A DNA stretch of 64,000 bases, taken from assembly GCA_038525525.1 (NCBI GenBank), contig JBCBHO010000002.1:1-64000 (forward strand), read 5' to 3'. The stretch's first letter is position 1, and every line of letters starts with the position of its first letter. A model generated the notes under the pieces. The model saw nothing but the letters and a program-made list of their open reading frames with translations. It did not search any database and had not been told where the DNA came from. This document shows, one piece after another, positions 32,364 through 39,574 of this stretch. The DNA comes from Shimia_B sp038525525. Lineage in GTDB: Bacteria > Pseudomonadota > Alphaproteobacteria > Rhodobacterales > Rhodobacteraceae. A program made the translations under genes and the position numbers.

Positions 32364-33404
32364 TCACGCACCCGTGCTGTGCGTTACAGCCGCGATCAGC
32401 GCGGCCATGTCGGCGGGAGGCTCGGCTTCGAAGGCAAGCCGGTCCGCCGTCACGGGATGCACGAAGCCGAGCGAAGCCGCATGGAGCGCCTGCCGGCCGA
32501 AATTCTTCACGGCTTCAAGACCTTGAGCGCTCAGCGCCCCCGATTTCATCTTGCGCTGCCCACCATAGACGGGATCGCCCACGAGCCCGTGGCCGACATG
32601 GGCGAGGTGGACGCGGATCTGGTGCGTCCGCCCGGTTTCCAGTTGGCATTGTAACAATGAGAGAGACGGCGGCTGACCGTATGCCTCGAGCACCCGCGCG
32701 CGTGTCACGGCGTGGCGACCCTGACCGTCGAAATAGACGGCCTGCCGCTGACGATCGGTGCGGTGCCGCGCGAGGCCGCTCGTGATCTTCATCACATTGC
32801 CTGCTTCGAAGCTCACACCGCGCAAGCCCCTGAGGCGCGGATCCGCAGCCTCCGGCACGCCATGGGCCAGCGCCAGATAGCGTCGCTCCGCACTGTGCGC
32901 TTCAAACTGCGCCGCGAGCCCGTGATGCGCGGCATCCGTCTTGGCGACCACGAGGAGGCCTGACGTGTCCTTATCGATCCGGTGCACGATCCCCGGGCGC
33001 GCCACGCCGCCGATCCCGCTCAGGCTGTCGCCTGCATGGTGCAGGAGCGCGTTGACGAGGGTCCCGGACGGCGTGCCTGGCGCGGGGTGGACAGCCATGC
33101 CCACAGGTTTGTTGACCACGAGTAAATGCGCGTCCTCGAAGACGATCTGGAGGGGGATGTCTTCGGCGGCCAAATCGAGCGCGGCAGGATCAGGCACGAC
33201 GATCTCGATCACGGCCCCCTCCTCCACCCGGGCCTTCGCATCGGTGGCCACGGTTCCGTCCACGCGAACGGATCCCTCCGCCAAAAGCTTTGCCAGCCGG
33301 GACCGCGAGAGTGCCGCTTCCGCTGGCACATCTCGCGCAAGCGCCTTATCAAGACGTCGGGGCGGTTCTGCCCTGATTTCAAAGACAAGCGGCACAGAGG
33401 CCAT
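32364..33404 (-). CDS. RluD-family 23S rRNA pseudouridine synthase
   Basis: A 346-residue RluA/RluD-type enzyme. An S4 domain lies at residues 15-75 (LSRSRLAKLLAEGSVRVDG). The catalytic motif is GIVHRIDKDTSGLLVVAKT near residue 140, whose Asp is the active-site residue, and the RluD end motif LETGRTHQIRVHLAHVGHGL is near 250. It probably makes pseudouridines in helix 69 of 23S rRNA. The ATG at 33404 shares the bases CATG with the start codon of the divergent small-protein gene. rpoH follows downstream after 145 bp. Confidence 0.9.
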   Translation of the reverse strand: MASVPLVFEIRAEPPRRLDKALARDVPAEAALSRSRLAKLLAEGSVRVDGTVATDAKARVEEGAVIEIVVPDPAALDLAAEDIPLQIVFEDAHLLVVNKPVGMAVHPAPGTPSGTLVNALLHHAGDSLSGIGGVARPGIVHRIDKDTSGLLVVAKTDAAHHGLAAQFEAHSAERRYLALAHGVPEAADPRLRGLRGVSFEAGNVMKITSGLARHRTDRQRQAVYFDGQGRHAVTRARVLEAYGQPPSLSLLQCQLETGRTHQIRVHLAHVGHGLVGDPVYGGQRKMKSGALSAQGLEAVKNFGRQALHAASLGFVHPVTADRLAFEAEPPADMAALIAAVTHSTGA

Positions 33405-33738
33405 GGCCGACGATCCCCAAGAAGACCCGAACTTGTCGCCCGGCGACGCGGCCAACCTGCGCTTTCTAAGGCGCCTGGTGACCATTCTGACGGCGACGAT
33501 GATCCTCGGCGTCATAATTATCATCACGCTGCTTGTCATCCGCCTGACGGATGCGCCCCGCTCCATTCCCGCACCCGCGCAGCTTGCCCTGCCCGAGGGC
33601 ACTCGCGTCATCGCGATCACGCAAACGGCGGAGAACATCCTTGTCGTGACCGAAGCGCAAAACCTCCTGATCTTCGACGCGTCCGGCACGGAGCTCATCC
33701 GCGCCATCCAGCTGGCGCCGCCGGGCGAAGGATCCTGA
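33403..33738 (+). CDS. Small one-helix membrane protein (DUF6476-like)
   Basis: A 111-residue protein: an acidic N-terminus, one membrane helix (about residues 27-50 with TILTATMILGVIIIITLLV), and a periplasmic domain with LALPEGTRVIAITQTAENIL and NLLIFDASGTELIR, probably a small beta-fold. I recall this as DUF6476 of Rhodobacterales, but the number is from memory. Its start codon overlaps that of the divergent pseudouridine-synthase gene by 2 bp, which means that both promoters lie inside the opposite gene. tRNA-His follows convergently. Confidence 0.75.
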   Translation: MADDPQEDPNLSPGDAANLRFLRRLVTILTATMILGVIIIITLLVIRLTDAPRSIPAPAQLALPEGTRVIAITQTAENILVVTEAQNLLIFDASGTELIRAIQLAPPGEGS

Positions 33739-33749
33739 GAAAGGGAGAA

Positions 33750-33826
33750 TGGTACCGACACCCCGGCTCGAACGGGGGACCTCTTGATCCACAATCAAGC
33801 GCTCTAACCTACTGAGCTATGTCGGC
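33750..33826 (-). tRNA. tRNA-His (anticodon GTG)
   Basis: A complete cloverleaf: acceptor GCCGACA/TGTCGGT, D stem GCTC/GAGC, anticodon stem CTTGA/TCAAG around TTGTGGA (anticodon GTG), T stem CCCCG/CGGGG with TTCGAGC, discriminator A73 and an encoded CCA. The usual extra G-1 of tRNA-His is not encoded (a T precedes G1), the first pair is G1:U72, and the discriminator is A instead of C. This is the known alphaproteobacterial tRNA-His identity variant that co-evolved with a divergent HisRS. Confidence 0.95.
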
Positions 33827-33887
33827 ACGTGGCGCGTGGCATACTGAGAGCCCCCGCCCATTGCAAGCCCGGAGCCGCGCCCGCGCC

Positions 33888-34370
33888 TCACAAATCGAGC
33901 GTCCAGACCTGTTCCTCGAGATCCACCCCAAAGGAGCGGACCGGCACGCTGCTCTCGCACCGAAATCCGCTCCGAGCATAGAGCGCACAGGCCGCCCGGT
34001 GGGAGGCATGGGTCCAGAGCGTGAGCCGGCTGTAGCCCGCCTCACGCGCGAAATCGGTGCAGGCGGTGAGCAAGCGCCGCCCGAGCCCCTGCCCGCGCGC
34101 CGCCTCCGTCAGGTAGAAAAGGCGGAGCTTCGCCACCCCTTGTGTCGGCCCTTTGACGCAGAAAATTGAGCCTAGTCGCGCCCCTTCCTCGGTCTCCGCG
34201 ATCCAGCCCCGCTCCCGCGAGGGATCATGGGCCTCGAACGTGGCGAGGATGGAGGCCACAAGCGGCCCGAACGTGTCGTCGAAGCCCTCGTCGCGAGCAT
34301 AGGCCGCCCCATGCTCGGCGGTGAGCCAAGCCGCATCACTGGCGCGATAGGATCGGAGCGCGACGCCCAT
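33888..34370 (-). CDS. GNAT-family N-acetyltransferase
   Basis: A 160-residue single GNAT domain. The acetyl-CoA loop is visible as TEAARGQGLGRRLLTACTDFA near residue 95, preceded by the strand KLRLFYL, and the terminal ALYARSGFRCE is typical. It resembles the acetyltransferase half of MarR-GNAT fusions, without the MarR domain. The acceptor is unknown. It is divergent from the small-protein gene at 34449. Confidence 0.82.
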   Translation of the reverse strand: MGVALRSYRASDAAWLTAEHGAAYARDEGFDDTFGPLVASILATFEAHDPSRERGWIAETEEGARLGSIFCVKGPTQGVAKLRLFYLTEAARGQGLGRRLLTACTDFAREAGYSRLTLWTHASHRAACALYARSGFRCESSVPVRSFGVDLEEQVWTLDL

Positions 34371-34448
34371 GGCATGACCGTCCCCGGAGAGGGCTTGCGG
34401 GTCAAGCGCGCCCGGGGATACAAGCCCGCGTCCCCGAGGAGAGGCACC

Positions 34449-34637
34449 ATGGGCATCAACGACGAACGTGACATCGAAGCCAACCTGCAGATCGGCCCCA
34501 CCGACCAGGGCATGGTGCGCCTGTTCATCGAGGCGGGACGCACGGAAATCCCGATGGATTTCGAGCCAGACGAAGCCCGCGAGATCGCGGAGGAAATCCT
34601 CGCTGCGGCCAAGGCGGCAGAGCTGAAAGGTCGCTAG
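34449..34637 (+). CDS. Small conserved acidic protein (DUF6324-like)
   Basis: A 62-residue soluble protein beginning MGINDERDIEANLQIGPTDQ and ending in an acidic helix (PDEAREIAEEILAAA). It follows GAGAGGCACC. From memory, near-identical short proteins occur across Rhodobacterales (DUF6324), so it is real despite its size. Function is unknown. It converges on mmcB with only 3 bp between the stops. Confidence 0.7.
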   Translation: MGINDERDIEANLQIGPTDQGMVRLFIEAGRTEIPMDFEPDEAREIAEEILAAAKAAELKGR

Positions 34638-34640
34638 GCC

Positions 34641-35105
34641 CTACCCCCAGGAGAGAGACAGCTCAGGATCGCGCACTGCGTGGTGGCGAAGCGCGGCGTG
34701 CCGCGCGAATTTCTGCACGACGACCTTGCGCCGCGCAGGTGCGAGCTTTGTCTCCGGTCCCATGCGCACGATCTCTGCGTCGTAGGCATCGGCGATGATG
34801 AGCCCCGTGTCCTCGGGCAAAAGCTCTGTCGGGAAGGCCTCGTCGACCGCCCAGAAATATCGATCGCACCAGTCGAGATAGCCTTGCCACTTGCCGTCGG
34901 ATTGGTAGTCGGCGCGCGACGACTTGCACTCCACCACCCAGACCTCGCCCTTCGGACCGAGCGCCATGACATCGACGCGCAGGCCCGATGTGGGGGTCAG
35001 TTCTTCCACGGAAACGAAATCGTAGCTTAAGAGATGCCGGCACACGCCCCGCGCAAGGAGCTGCCCCGGCTTGAGCAATGGAGGTTCGAGGGCATGGGTC
35101 GACAT
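34641..35105 (-). CDS. mmcB: MmcB-family DNA repair protein
   Basis: A 154-residue protein of the MmcB family, a PD-(D/E)xK-like nuclease fold. The core motif is LRVDVMALGPKGEVWVVECK, then SRADYQSDGKWQGYLDWCD. The Asp, Glu and Lys (D..E-x-K in VVECKS) are the predicted metal and catalytic residues. Caulobacter MmcB is mitomycin-C-inducible and required for survival of cross-linking damage. The ATG at 35105 is chosen by family alignment; no clear ribosome site precedes it. Confidence 0.85.
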   Translation of the reverse strand: MSTHALEPPLLKPGQLLARGVCRHLLSYDFVSVEELTPTSGLRVDVMALGPKGEVWVVECKSSRADYQSDGKWQGYLDWCDRYFWAVDEAFPTELLPEDTGLIIADAYDAEIVRMGPETKLAPARRKVVVQKFARHAALRHHAVRDPELSLSWG

Positions 35106-35154
35106 GACGGAAGTATGCGAACAATTTGTGAACACGCGCAAGGCGGAATTCGCG

Positions 35155-35625
35155 TCACGCGGTGACGGAGCGGGTCCGTATCGTTCTTTCGTCCGCGGGC
35201 GAGAAGCGCACGCCTTCCTTCGTCAGCGCGTGGAGCTCGGCCACCGCGGATTGAAGCTGTCCCAGCTCGAGGTCGCTGAATTCCCGATCCGGGCGCGCAA
35301 AACCTGCGACCGTGCGGGAGCCGTCCTCGAGACGCCCTACCGTTGCGCCATAGGCCAGCCCGAACTCCTCGGCATCGGTGAGCACGCCGGCGGGGTCACT
35401 GTCCTTAAGGGCGGACCAGCGGACAGCCCCCGTCTCCGTCATGCCCCAGGCGACGACGGGATCCTGCATCACCAGACCGGAGGCACTGTAATGCTCATTC
35501 CACTCGGGAGAATACGTCCGGAAAAGATACGTCGGTGCGGCAAATCGTACGTGGAGCCCAATCGCGTAGCCCGCTGGAGCGAGCCCAGCGACCATATCGA
35601 GGATGTCTGCGATGCGGCTTTTCAT
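35155..35625 (-). CDS. Autoinducer-binding-domain protein lacking an HTH (LuxR solo fragment)
   Basis: A 156-residue protein that is only the autoinducer-binding domain of LuxR-type regulators: GYAIGLHVRFAAPTYLFRTY, then WNEHYSASGLVMQDPVVAWG, a match to the ligand-pocket W-x-x-x-Y-x-x-x-x-x-x-x-DP pattern, and an aromatic W near residue 70. Full LuxR proteins are about 240 residues and end with a DNA-binding HTH. Here the frame closes after the sensor domain and only 49 bp separate it from mmcB, so no HTH fits downstream. It may sequester acyl-homoserine lactones or heterodimerise with a full LuxR. Starts at 35625 with an AGAAAGG site. Confidence 0.78.
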   Translation of the reverse strand: MKSRIADILDMVAGLAPAGYAIGLHVRFAAPTYLFRTYSPEWNEHYSASGLVMQDPVVAWGMTETGAVRWSALKDSDPAGVLTDAEEFGLAYGATVGRLEDGSRTVAGFARPDREFSDLELGQLQSAVAELHALTKEGVRFSPADERTIRTRSVTA

Positions 35626-35776
35626 GCTCTTGGCCTTTCTCACAGGCACACCGCAGATGCGTGCCCTCCTCGTGCAGTATCCAAGTACCCCCATGCTGTC
35701 GAGACGTGATGCGCACGATAATTGCGTCAGCGCTGCGCCACCTTGTCGGGGGGCCGACTGGGGCCTATGTCAGGCC

Positions 35777-35940
35777 TCGGCGGGTGCTGCCCTTCTCGTG
35801 ACGGCTAAATTCCGGTGGCCTTAAGCAACTCCGAGGGAGCTGGCTCTGTCATAGCCCTGGCTATGTTACCTGGCGCCCACCTGTATTTACAGGTCCTCGG
35901 GAATTTTGCGCGCCGCACGGCTGCGATGCGGGCCCGCCAC
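35777..35940 (+). ncRNA. Putative structured RNA, 6S-like (unassigned)
   Basis: The 431-bp gap without genes (35626-36056) folds on paper into a long rod. Helix GGCGGG (35779-35784) pairs with CCCGCC (35933-35938), then CCC/GGG (35790-35792/35930-35932). Next come CGTG-a-CGGC (35797-35805) with GCCGCACG (35912-35919), GCAA/TTGC (35825-35828/35906-35909) and CCGAGG/CCTCGG (35831-35836/35895-35900). Inside sit two hairpins, CATAGC-cctg-GCTATG and ACCTGT-attt-ACAGGT. TTGTCG-N16-CTATGT upstream may be its promoter, and a hairpin at 35950-35977 may end it. Size and rod shape recall 6S RNA. Identity is unproven. Confidence 0.4.
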
Positions 35941-35949
35941 TTTTACCCT

Positions 35950-35985
35950 GCCCTGCGAGGCTTTTGCTTCAGCAGGCACGTTGTT
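35950..35985 (+). terminator. Hairpin downstream of the structured RNA
   Basis: CCTGC (35952-35956) pairs with GCAGG (35972-35976), enclosing GAGGC/GCTTC with a TTTT loop, followed by the T-rich TTGTTT. It could end the putative RNA at 35777-35940. Another 6-bp hairpin, GTCAGC/GCTGAC, lies at 35989-36005. The rest of the gap shows nothing else. Confidence 0.35.
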
Positions 35986-36056
35986 TCGGTCAGCCCTCAG
36001 CTGACATGGGGCGCGCCATATTCCCAAGCGACGTCCATGCGGAGGGCACTTGCGTC

Positions 36057-36878
36057 TCAGGAGCCTGCCGCACCCTCTCGTTCGTCCATCCAGACACCCG
36101 TGCGCGTGAGCCAGTCCCGGACGTTGGGGCGCGAGCCGCCATGGTGCAGGAACGCATGCTCCTCCCCCTCCGCCACCCAGAGGGTCACCTCGCGGTCCTC
36201 GAGACGATCGAAGACGGCAGTGCTGTCATCGAAGAGCGGATCGTGGGAGGCCGCGATCACGAGGACGGGCGCGCCGGACGTCGGCACATCCGCCTGCACC
36301 TGCTTTGGGGCGACGCCGAGCCTTTCATACATCGCGGCGATCGCCTCCGCATGGAGCGCGTCGTGGCCGGGTCCGAACCGCTCGATGGAGGGGGAGGCCG
36401 TCACACCGAAGGCGGGATAAAAGGCGACCACGCCCCGCACGTGCACGCATTCGTCCTCCGCGGCCCATAGCGCCATGGCACCCCCCGCGCTATCCCCTGC
36501 TACGAAGACGCCGCCCGCCTCCGCGCCCAAAGCGGCCGCAAGCGCCCCGCGCGCCGCGTCTCTTTGCGCGGGGTAGCGATGTTCCGGCGCAAGTGGGTAG
36601 CGGACAGATAGCACGCGACGCCCGCTCAGCTTCGCGAGCCAGGCGCACAGCGCGCGATGCGTCTCCGGGGCACCGAGCATCCAGCTGCCGCCATGGAAAT
36701 AAAGGATCGGGGCGCCCTTGGGCTCCGGCGGCGTGAAGCGGAGCCCGCCCAGCCCCGGACGGGTGTCCTCCGCGATATCCACCTCCGGCGGCGCGGAGGC
36801 ATCCAAGACGGCACGTTCTGCTGAGTAAGCGGCGCGAAGCTCGGCCGGATCGCCATGGACCCAGTCGAGACCGGTCAC
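36057..36878 (-). CDS. Alpha/beta hydrolase, HSL/esterase type
   Basis: A 273-residue esterase-like protein with an oxyanion motif YFHGGSWMLGAPETH near residue 60, nucleophile AGDSAGGAM near 130, and the C-terminal Asp (ASHDPLFDD) and His (EEHAFLHH). It resembles kynurenine-formamidase-type and other small HSL hydrolases. The GTG start at 36878 overlaps the nusB stop by 4 bp, making it the last gene of the rib-nusB operon. It shares the LGAPETH motif with the hydrolase between the exonuclease and the ligase. Substrate unknown. Confidence 0.82.
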   Translation of the reverse strand: MTGLDWVHGDPAELRAAYSAERAVLDASAPPEVDIAEDTRPGLGGLRFTPPEPKGAPILYFHGGSWMLGAPETHRALCAWLAKLSGRRVLSVRYPLAPEHRYPAQRDAARGALAAALGAEAGGVFVAGDSAGGAMALWAAEDECVHVRGVVAFYPAFGVTASPSIERFGPGHDALHAEAIAAMYERLGVAPKQVQADVPTSGAPVLVIAASHDPLFDDSTAVFDRLEDREVTLWVAEGEEHAFLHHGGSRPNVRDWLTRTGVWMDEREGAAGS

Positions 36879-37345
36879 GCAAACGCCTCGGGCCGGACCT
36901 CCCGGGCCATGTGATCGAGGACGGCGTTGACGAAGCGCGCCTCTTTCCCCTCGGGCGAAAAGGCCGACGCGATCTCCATGAACTCCACGATAACGACCTT
37001 GGGGGGCGTCCCGCCCTCCAGCATCTCGGAGCCTGCCGCGCGGAAGAGGGCGCGCAACGTCGGATCGATGCGCGCGATGGGCCATTTCGCCACCAGCGCG
37101 CGATGCGTCAGCTGGTCGATCTTGGCCTGCTCGTTGACCGCGCGGTCCACGAGGGCGCGGAAGAGATCGACATCGCCCTCCTGCATCTCGCCCTCGTCAT
37201 AGACCGCGCCGAAACGATGATCCTCGAATTCCCGCTCCACGGCATCCGCCGACTGGCCCGAGGCCTCCATCTGAAAGAGCGCCTGCACGGCATAGAGCCG
37301 GGCCGCGCTCTTCATCTTGCGTTTCTGGTTGTTGGAGAGGGTCAT
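36875..37345 (-). CDS. nusB: Transcription antitermination factor NusB
   Basis: A 156-residue helical protein with NusB motifs: SAARLYAVQALFQME at the N-terminus, near residue 85 LRALFRAAGSEML, then PPKVVIVEFMEIASAF and the end ARFVNAVLDHMA. With NusE (S10) it binds boxA of rRNA transcripts and prevents premature termination. The ATG at 37345 overlaps the ribH stop by 4 bp, the standard ribH-nusB arrangement. Confidence 0.95.
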   Translation of the reverse strand: MTLSNNQKRKMKSAARLYAVQALFQMEASGQSADAVEREFEDHRFGAVYDEGEMQEGDVDLFRALVDRAVNEQAKIDQLTHRALVAKWPIARIDPTLRALFRAAGSEMLEGGTPPKVVIVEFMEIASAFSPEGKEARFVNAVLDHMAREVRPEAFA

Positions 37346-37860
37346 GCGATGCGCGTGGCGTCCGAGGCCTTGAATCCGATACCGCCCTTCGGGCCGCCCC
37401 ATTTGCGCTGGAGTGCGAGGAGGTGCAAGGCCGCTTCTGCGGCAGCACCGGCGGTGTCGAGGCGATTTGCATCCGCGCGCTCCTCCGCCTGCTCCATATT
37501 CTCGACCGTGATGATGCCGTTGCCGATGCAGAGGCCCTGCAGCCCGAGGAGCATCAGCCCGTTCGAGGATTGCTCGACCACGACGTCATAATGCGAGGTG
37601 CGGCCCCGGATCACGCAGCCGAGCGCCACGTAGCAGTCGAAGCTCGACATGCGGTGCGCCATCGCAATTGCCGCAGGCAGTTCGAGCGATCCCGGCACCT
37701 CCACCGTCTCGAGCGTTGCCCCCACCTCTTCAAAGATCGACGTCACCGCGGCCACCTGCTGCTCGGCGATCTTGGTGTAGTAGGGCGCGATGGCGATGAG
37801 GCCCTTCACCGGGTCATCGAAGGACGGCAGCCCCATGTCGTTATCGGAATGTCCCGCCAT
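37342..37860 (-). CDS. ribH: 6,7-dimethyl-8-ribityllumazine synthase
   Basis: A 172-residue lumazine synthase that condenses 5-amino-6-ribitylaminouracil with dihydroxybutanone phosphate. Motifs VEVPGSLELPAAI near residue 53, GCVIRGRTSHYDVV near 80 with the catalytic His, and NGIITVENMEQAEERAD near 112 are intact. The stop shares 4 bp with nusB, and its start shares a base with the end of the ribB gene at 37860. It is one of the four enzymes of the local riboflavin operon. Confidence 0.95.
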   Translation of the reverse strand: MAGHSDNDMGLPSFDDPVKGLIAIAPYYTKIAEQQVAAVTSIFEEVGATLETVEVPGSLELPAAIAMAHRMSSFDCYVALGCVIRGRTSHYDVVVEQSSNGLMLLGLQGLCIGNGIITVENMEQAEERADANRLDTAGAAAEAALHLLALQRKWGGPKGGIGFKASDATRIA

Positions 37861-38999
37861 TAGCCCAGCTCCGAGATCTTGCGCGTGCCCACGATGGAGA
37901 GCCCGTAGGCCTCAAGCCCCACGATCTTTGGCGTGGGCGAATTCGTGGCCAGGATGATGTCATGGATGCCGAGGGACGACAGGATCTGCGCGCCGAGCCC
38001 GTATTGCCGCAGCGTCTGCGGAGAGACCTCCTCCCCCGCCACGAGCTTCATGTGGACGTCCCGCAGGAGGACGACGACGCCGCGCCCTTCATCGGCGATC
38101 ATCTTCATCGCGTCCGAGAACTCCGCCGCGCGGCCCTTGGGGCCGGTCCCGATCAGGTCGAGCATGGGATCGAGCGAGTGCATCCGCACGAGCACCGGCG
38201 TGCCATCGTCGATATCGCCCTTGATGAGCGCGATGTGCTCGGCGCCCTGCGTCTCGTCGGTGTAGATCTTGAGCCGCCACTCACCGCCGAACTCGGATTG
38301 GATGATCTCCTGCGTGCGCACCTTCACGAGGTTGTCGTGACGGCGGCGGTAGGCGATGAGATCGGAAATCGTCCCGATCTTCAGGCCATGGAGCTGGGCG
38401 AAGGCGATGAGGTCCGGCAGCCGCGCCATCTCTCCGTCTTCTTTCATGATCTCGCAGATCACGCCCGCGGGGTTGAGGCCCGCGAGGCGTGAGATATCGA
38501 CCGCGGCCTCGGTGTGGCCCGCGCGGACGAGGACGCCGCCGTCGCGGGCGCGGAGCGGAAAGACATGGCCCGGCGTTGCGATATCCTGGGCGCCCTTGGC
38601 GCTGTCGATGGCCACGGAGACGGTGCGGGCGCGGTCGGCGGCGCTGATGCCCGTCGTCACGCCCTCCCGCGCCTCGATGGAGACGGTGAAGGCCGTCTCG
38701 TGGCGCGAGGAGTTCTGCGAGGCCATGAGCGGCAGGCCCAGCGCGTCGATCCGCTCACCGGGCAGCGAGAGGCAGATCAGCCCGCGGCCATGGGTGGCCA
38801 TGAAATTGATCGCGTCTGGCGTGGCCATCTGCGCGGGGATGACGAGGTCGCCCTCGTTCTCCCGGTCCTCGTGATCCACGAGGATGAACATCTTGCCGTT
38901 GCGCGCGTCGTCGATGATCTCCTCGATCGAGGAGATCGCATCCCCCCAGGCTTCCTCAACCGGGCCGGGGGTCTCGTAGAGGGTGCTTTCGGTGCTCAT
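37860..38999 (-). CDS. ribB: 3,4-dihydroxy-2-butanone 4-phosphate synthase with degenerate GTP cyclohydrolase II half (RibBX)
   Basis: A 379-residue two-domain protein. The N-terminal RibB domain is intact: DHEDRENEGDLVIPA near residue 42, THGRGLICL near 70, TTGISAADRA near 115 and GHTEAAVDISRLAG near 160. It makes the four-carbon donor for lumazine synthase. The C-terminal domain aligns with GTP cyclohydrolase II, but at the zinc site it reads LVRMHSLDPMLDLIGTG, with none of the three zinc cysteines. It should therefore not hydrolyse GTP. RibBX hybrids of this kind are known in proteobacteria. A separate RibA must exist outside the window. The ATG at 38999 overlaps the upstream gene by 4 bp. 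Confidence 0.9.
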   Translation of the reverse strand: MSTESTLYETPGPVEEAWGDAISSIEEIIDDARNGKMFILVDHEDRENEGDLVIPAQMATPDAINFMATHGRGLICLSLPGERIDALGLPLMASQNSSRHETAFTVSIEAREGVTTGISAADRARTVSVAIDSAKGAQDIATPGHVFPLRARDGGVLVRAGHTEAAVDISRLAGLNPAGVICEIMKEDGEMARLPDLIAFAQLHGLKIGTISDLIAYRRRHDNLVKVRTQEIIQSEFGGEWRLKIYTDETQGAEHIALIKGDIDDGTPVLVRMHSLDPMLDLIGTGPKGRAAEFSDAMKMIADEGRGVVVLLRDVHMKLVAGEEVSPQTLRQYGLGAQILSSLGIHDIILATNSPTPKIVGLEAYGLSIVGTRKISELG

Positions 39000-39574
39000 C
39001 TCGCATCTCCAAAGTAGCGCTCGGCACGCAGGTAGCCCGCGGCGCGCATGGTGGCGCACCAGTCCCGCTCGAGCGTCGTGGAGCCTATGACGAGAACGCC
39101 GTCCGCGGGCAAGCGTTTGGCCGCGATGACGCGGCGCAGCTTGTCGCGGGTCACGGGGAAGGTATCGGTGAAAAGCGGCGCGGCGGCGACGTCATCGAGC
39201 GCCGGATTGGCCTGCGCAACGGCCCTTGGATCGAGGGGTGGATGCACCATGGCGAGCTTGCCCGCCGCGCGGATCTCGTCGAGCTTCATCGCGGTTGCTT
39301 CGGGCACCCGCACCGCGGCGGGTTTCAGCTCCAACGCGTTCGACGAAAAGAGAAAGCCGATCACGTCGCGCCCCGTGGAGGCCCGCACGCCAGCATAGGT
39401 CGAATAATCGAGCCCGAGCTCCTTGGCGCGCCTCACCCTCATTTTCAGCACGACGAGCGGCAGCGTCGGCAAGAGGGCCTCCCGCGCTTTCTTCCACTGG
39501 TAAGACCGCAGCCGGACACCGCGATCCATCGCGGGGCCGTGATTGTGCCCGATGCCACGGGTCGCCTCGCTCAT
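38996..39574 (-). CDS. Conserved protein of the riboflavin operon, function unknown
   Basis: A 192-residue soluble protein that I recognise only as a regular resident between ribE and ribB in Rhodobacterales. It starts MSEATRGIGHNHGP, a motif seen at the front of several unrelated alphaproteobacterial proteins, and continues with a helical region. A DERDWCATMRAAG-like end (ERDWCATMRAAGYLRAERYF) follows. It overlaps ribE by 4 bp at its start and ribB by 4 bp at its end. That tight coupling suggests that it takes part in flavin synthesis or binding, but no catalytic motif is visible. Confidence 0.7.
   Translation of the reverse strand: MSEATRGIGHNHGPAMDRGVRLRSYQWKKAREALLPTLPLVVLKMRVRRAKELGLDYSTYAGVRASTGRDVIGFLFSSNALELKPAAVRVPEATAMKLDEIRAAGKLAMVHPPLDPRAVAQANPALDDVAAAPLFTDTFPVTRDKLRRVIAAKRLPADGVLVIGSTTLERDWCATMRAAGYLRAERYFGDAR

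Noticed and set aside
33785..33799. TTGAT-ccaca-ATCAA, resembling an FNR box
   Set aside because: The spacer is 5 bases instead of 4 and the sequence is the anticodon stem-loop of tRNA-His.
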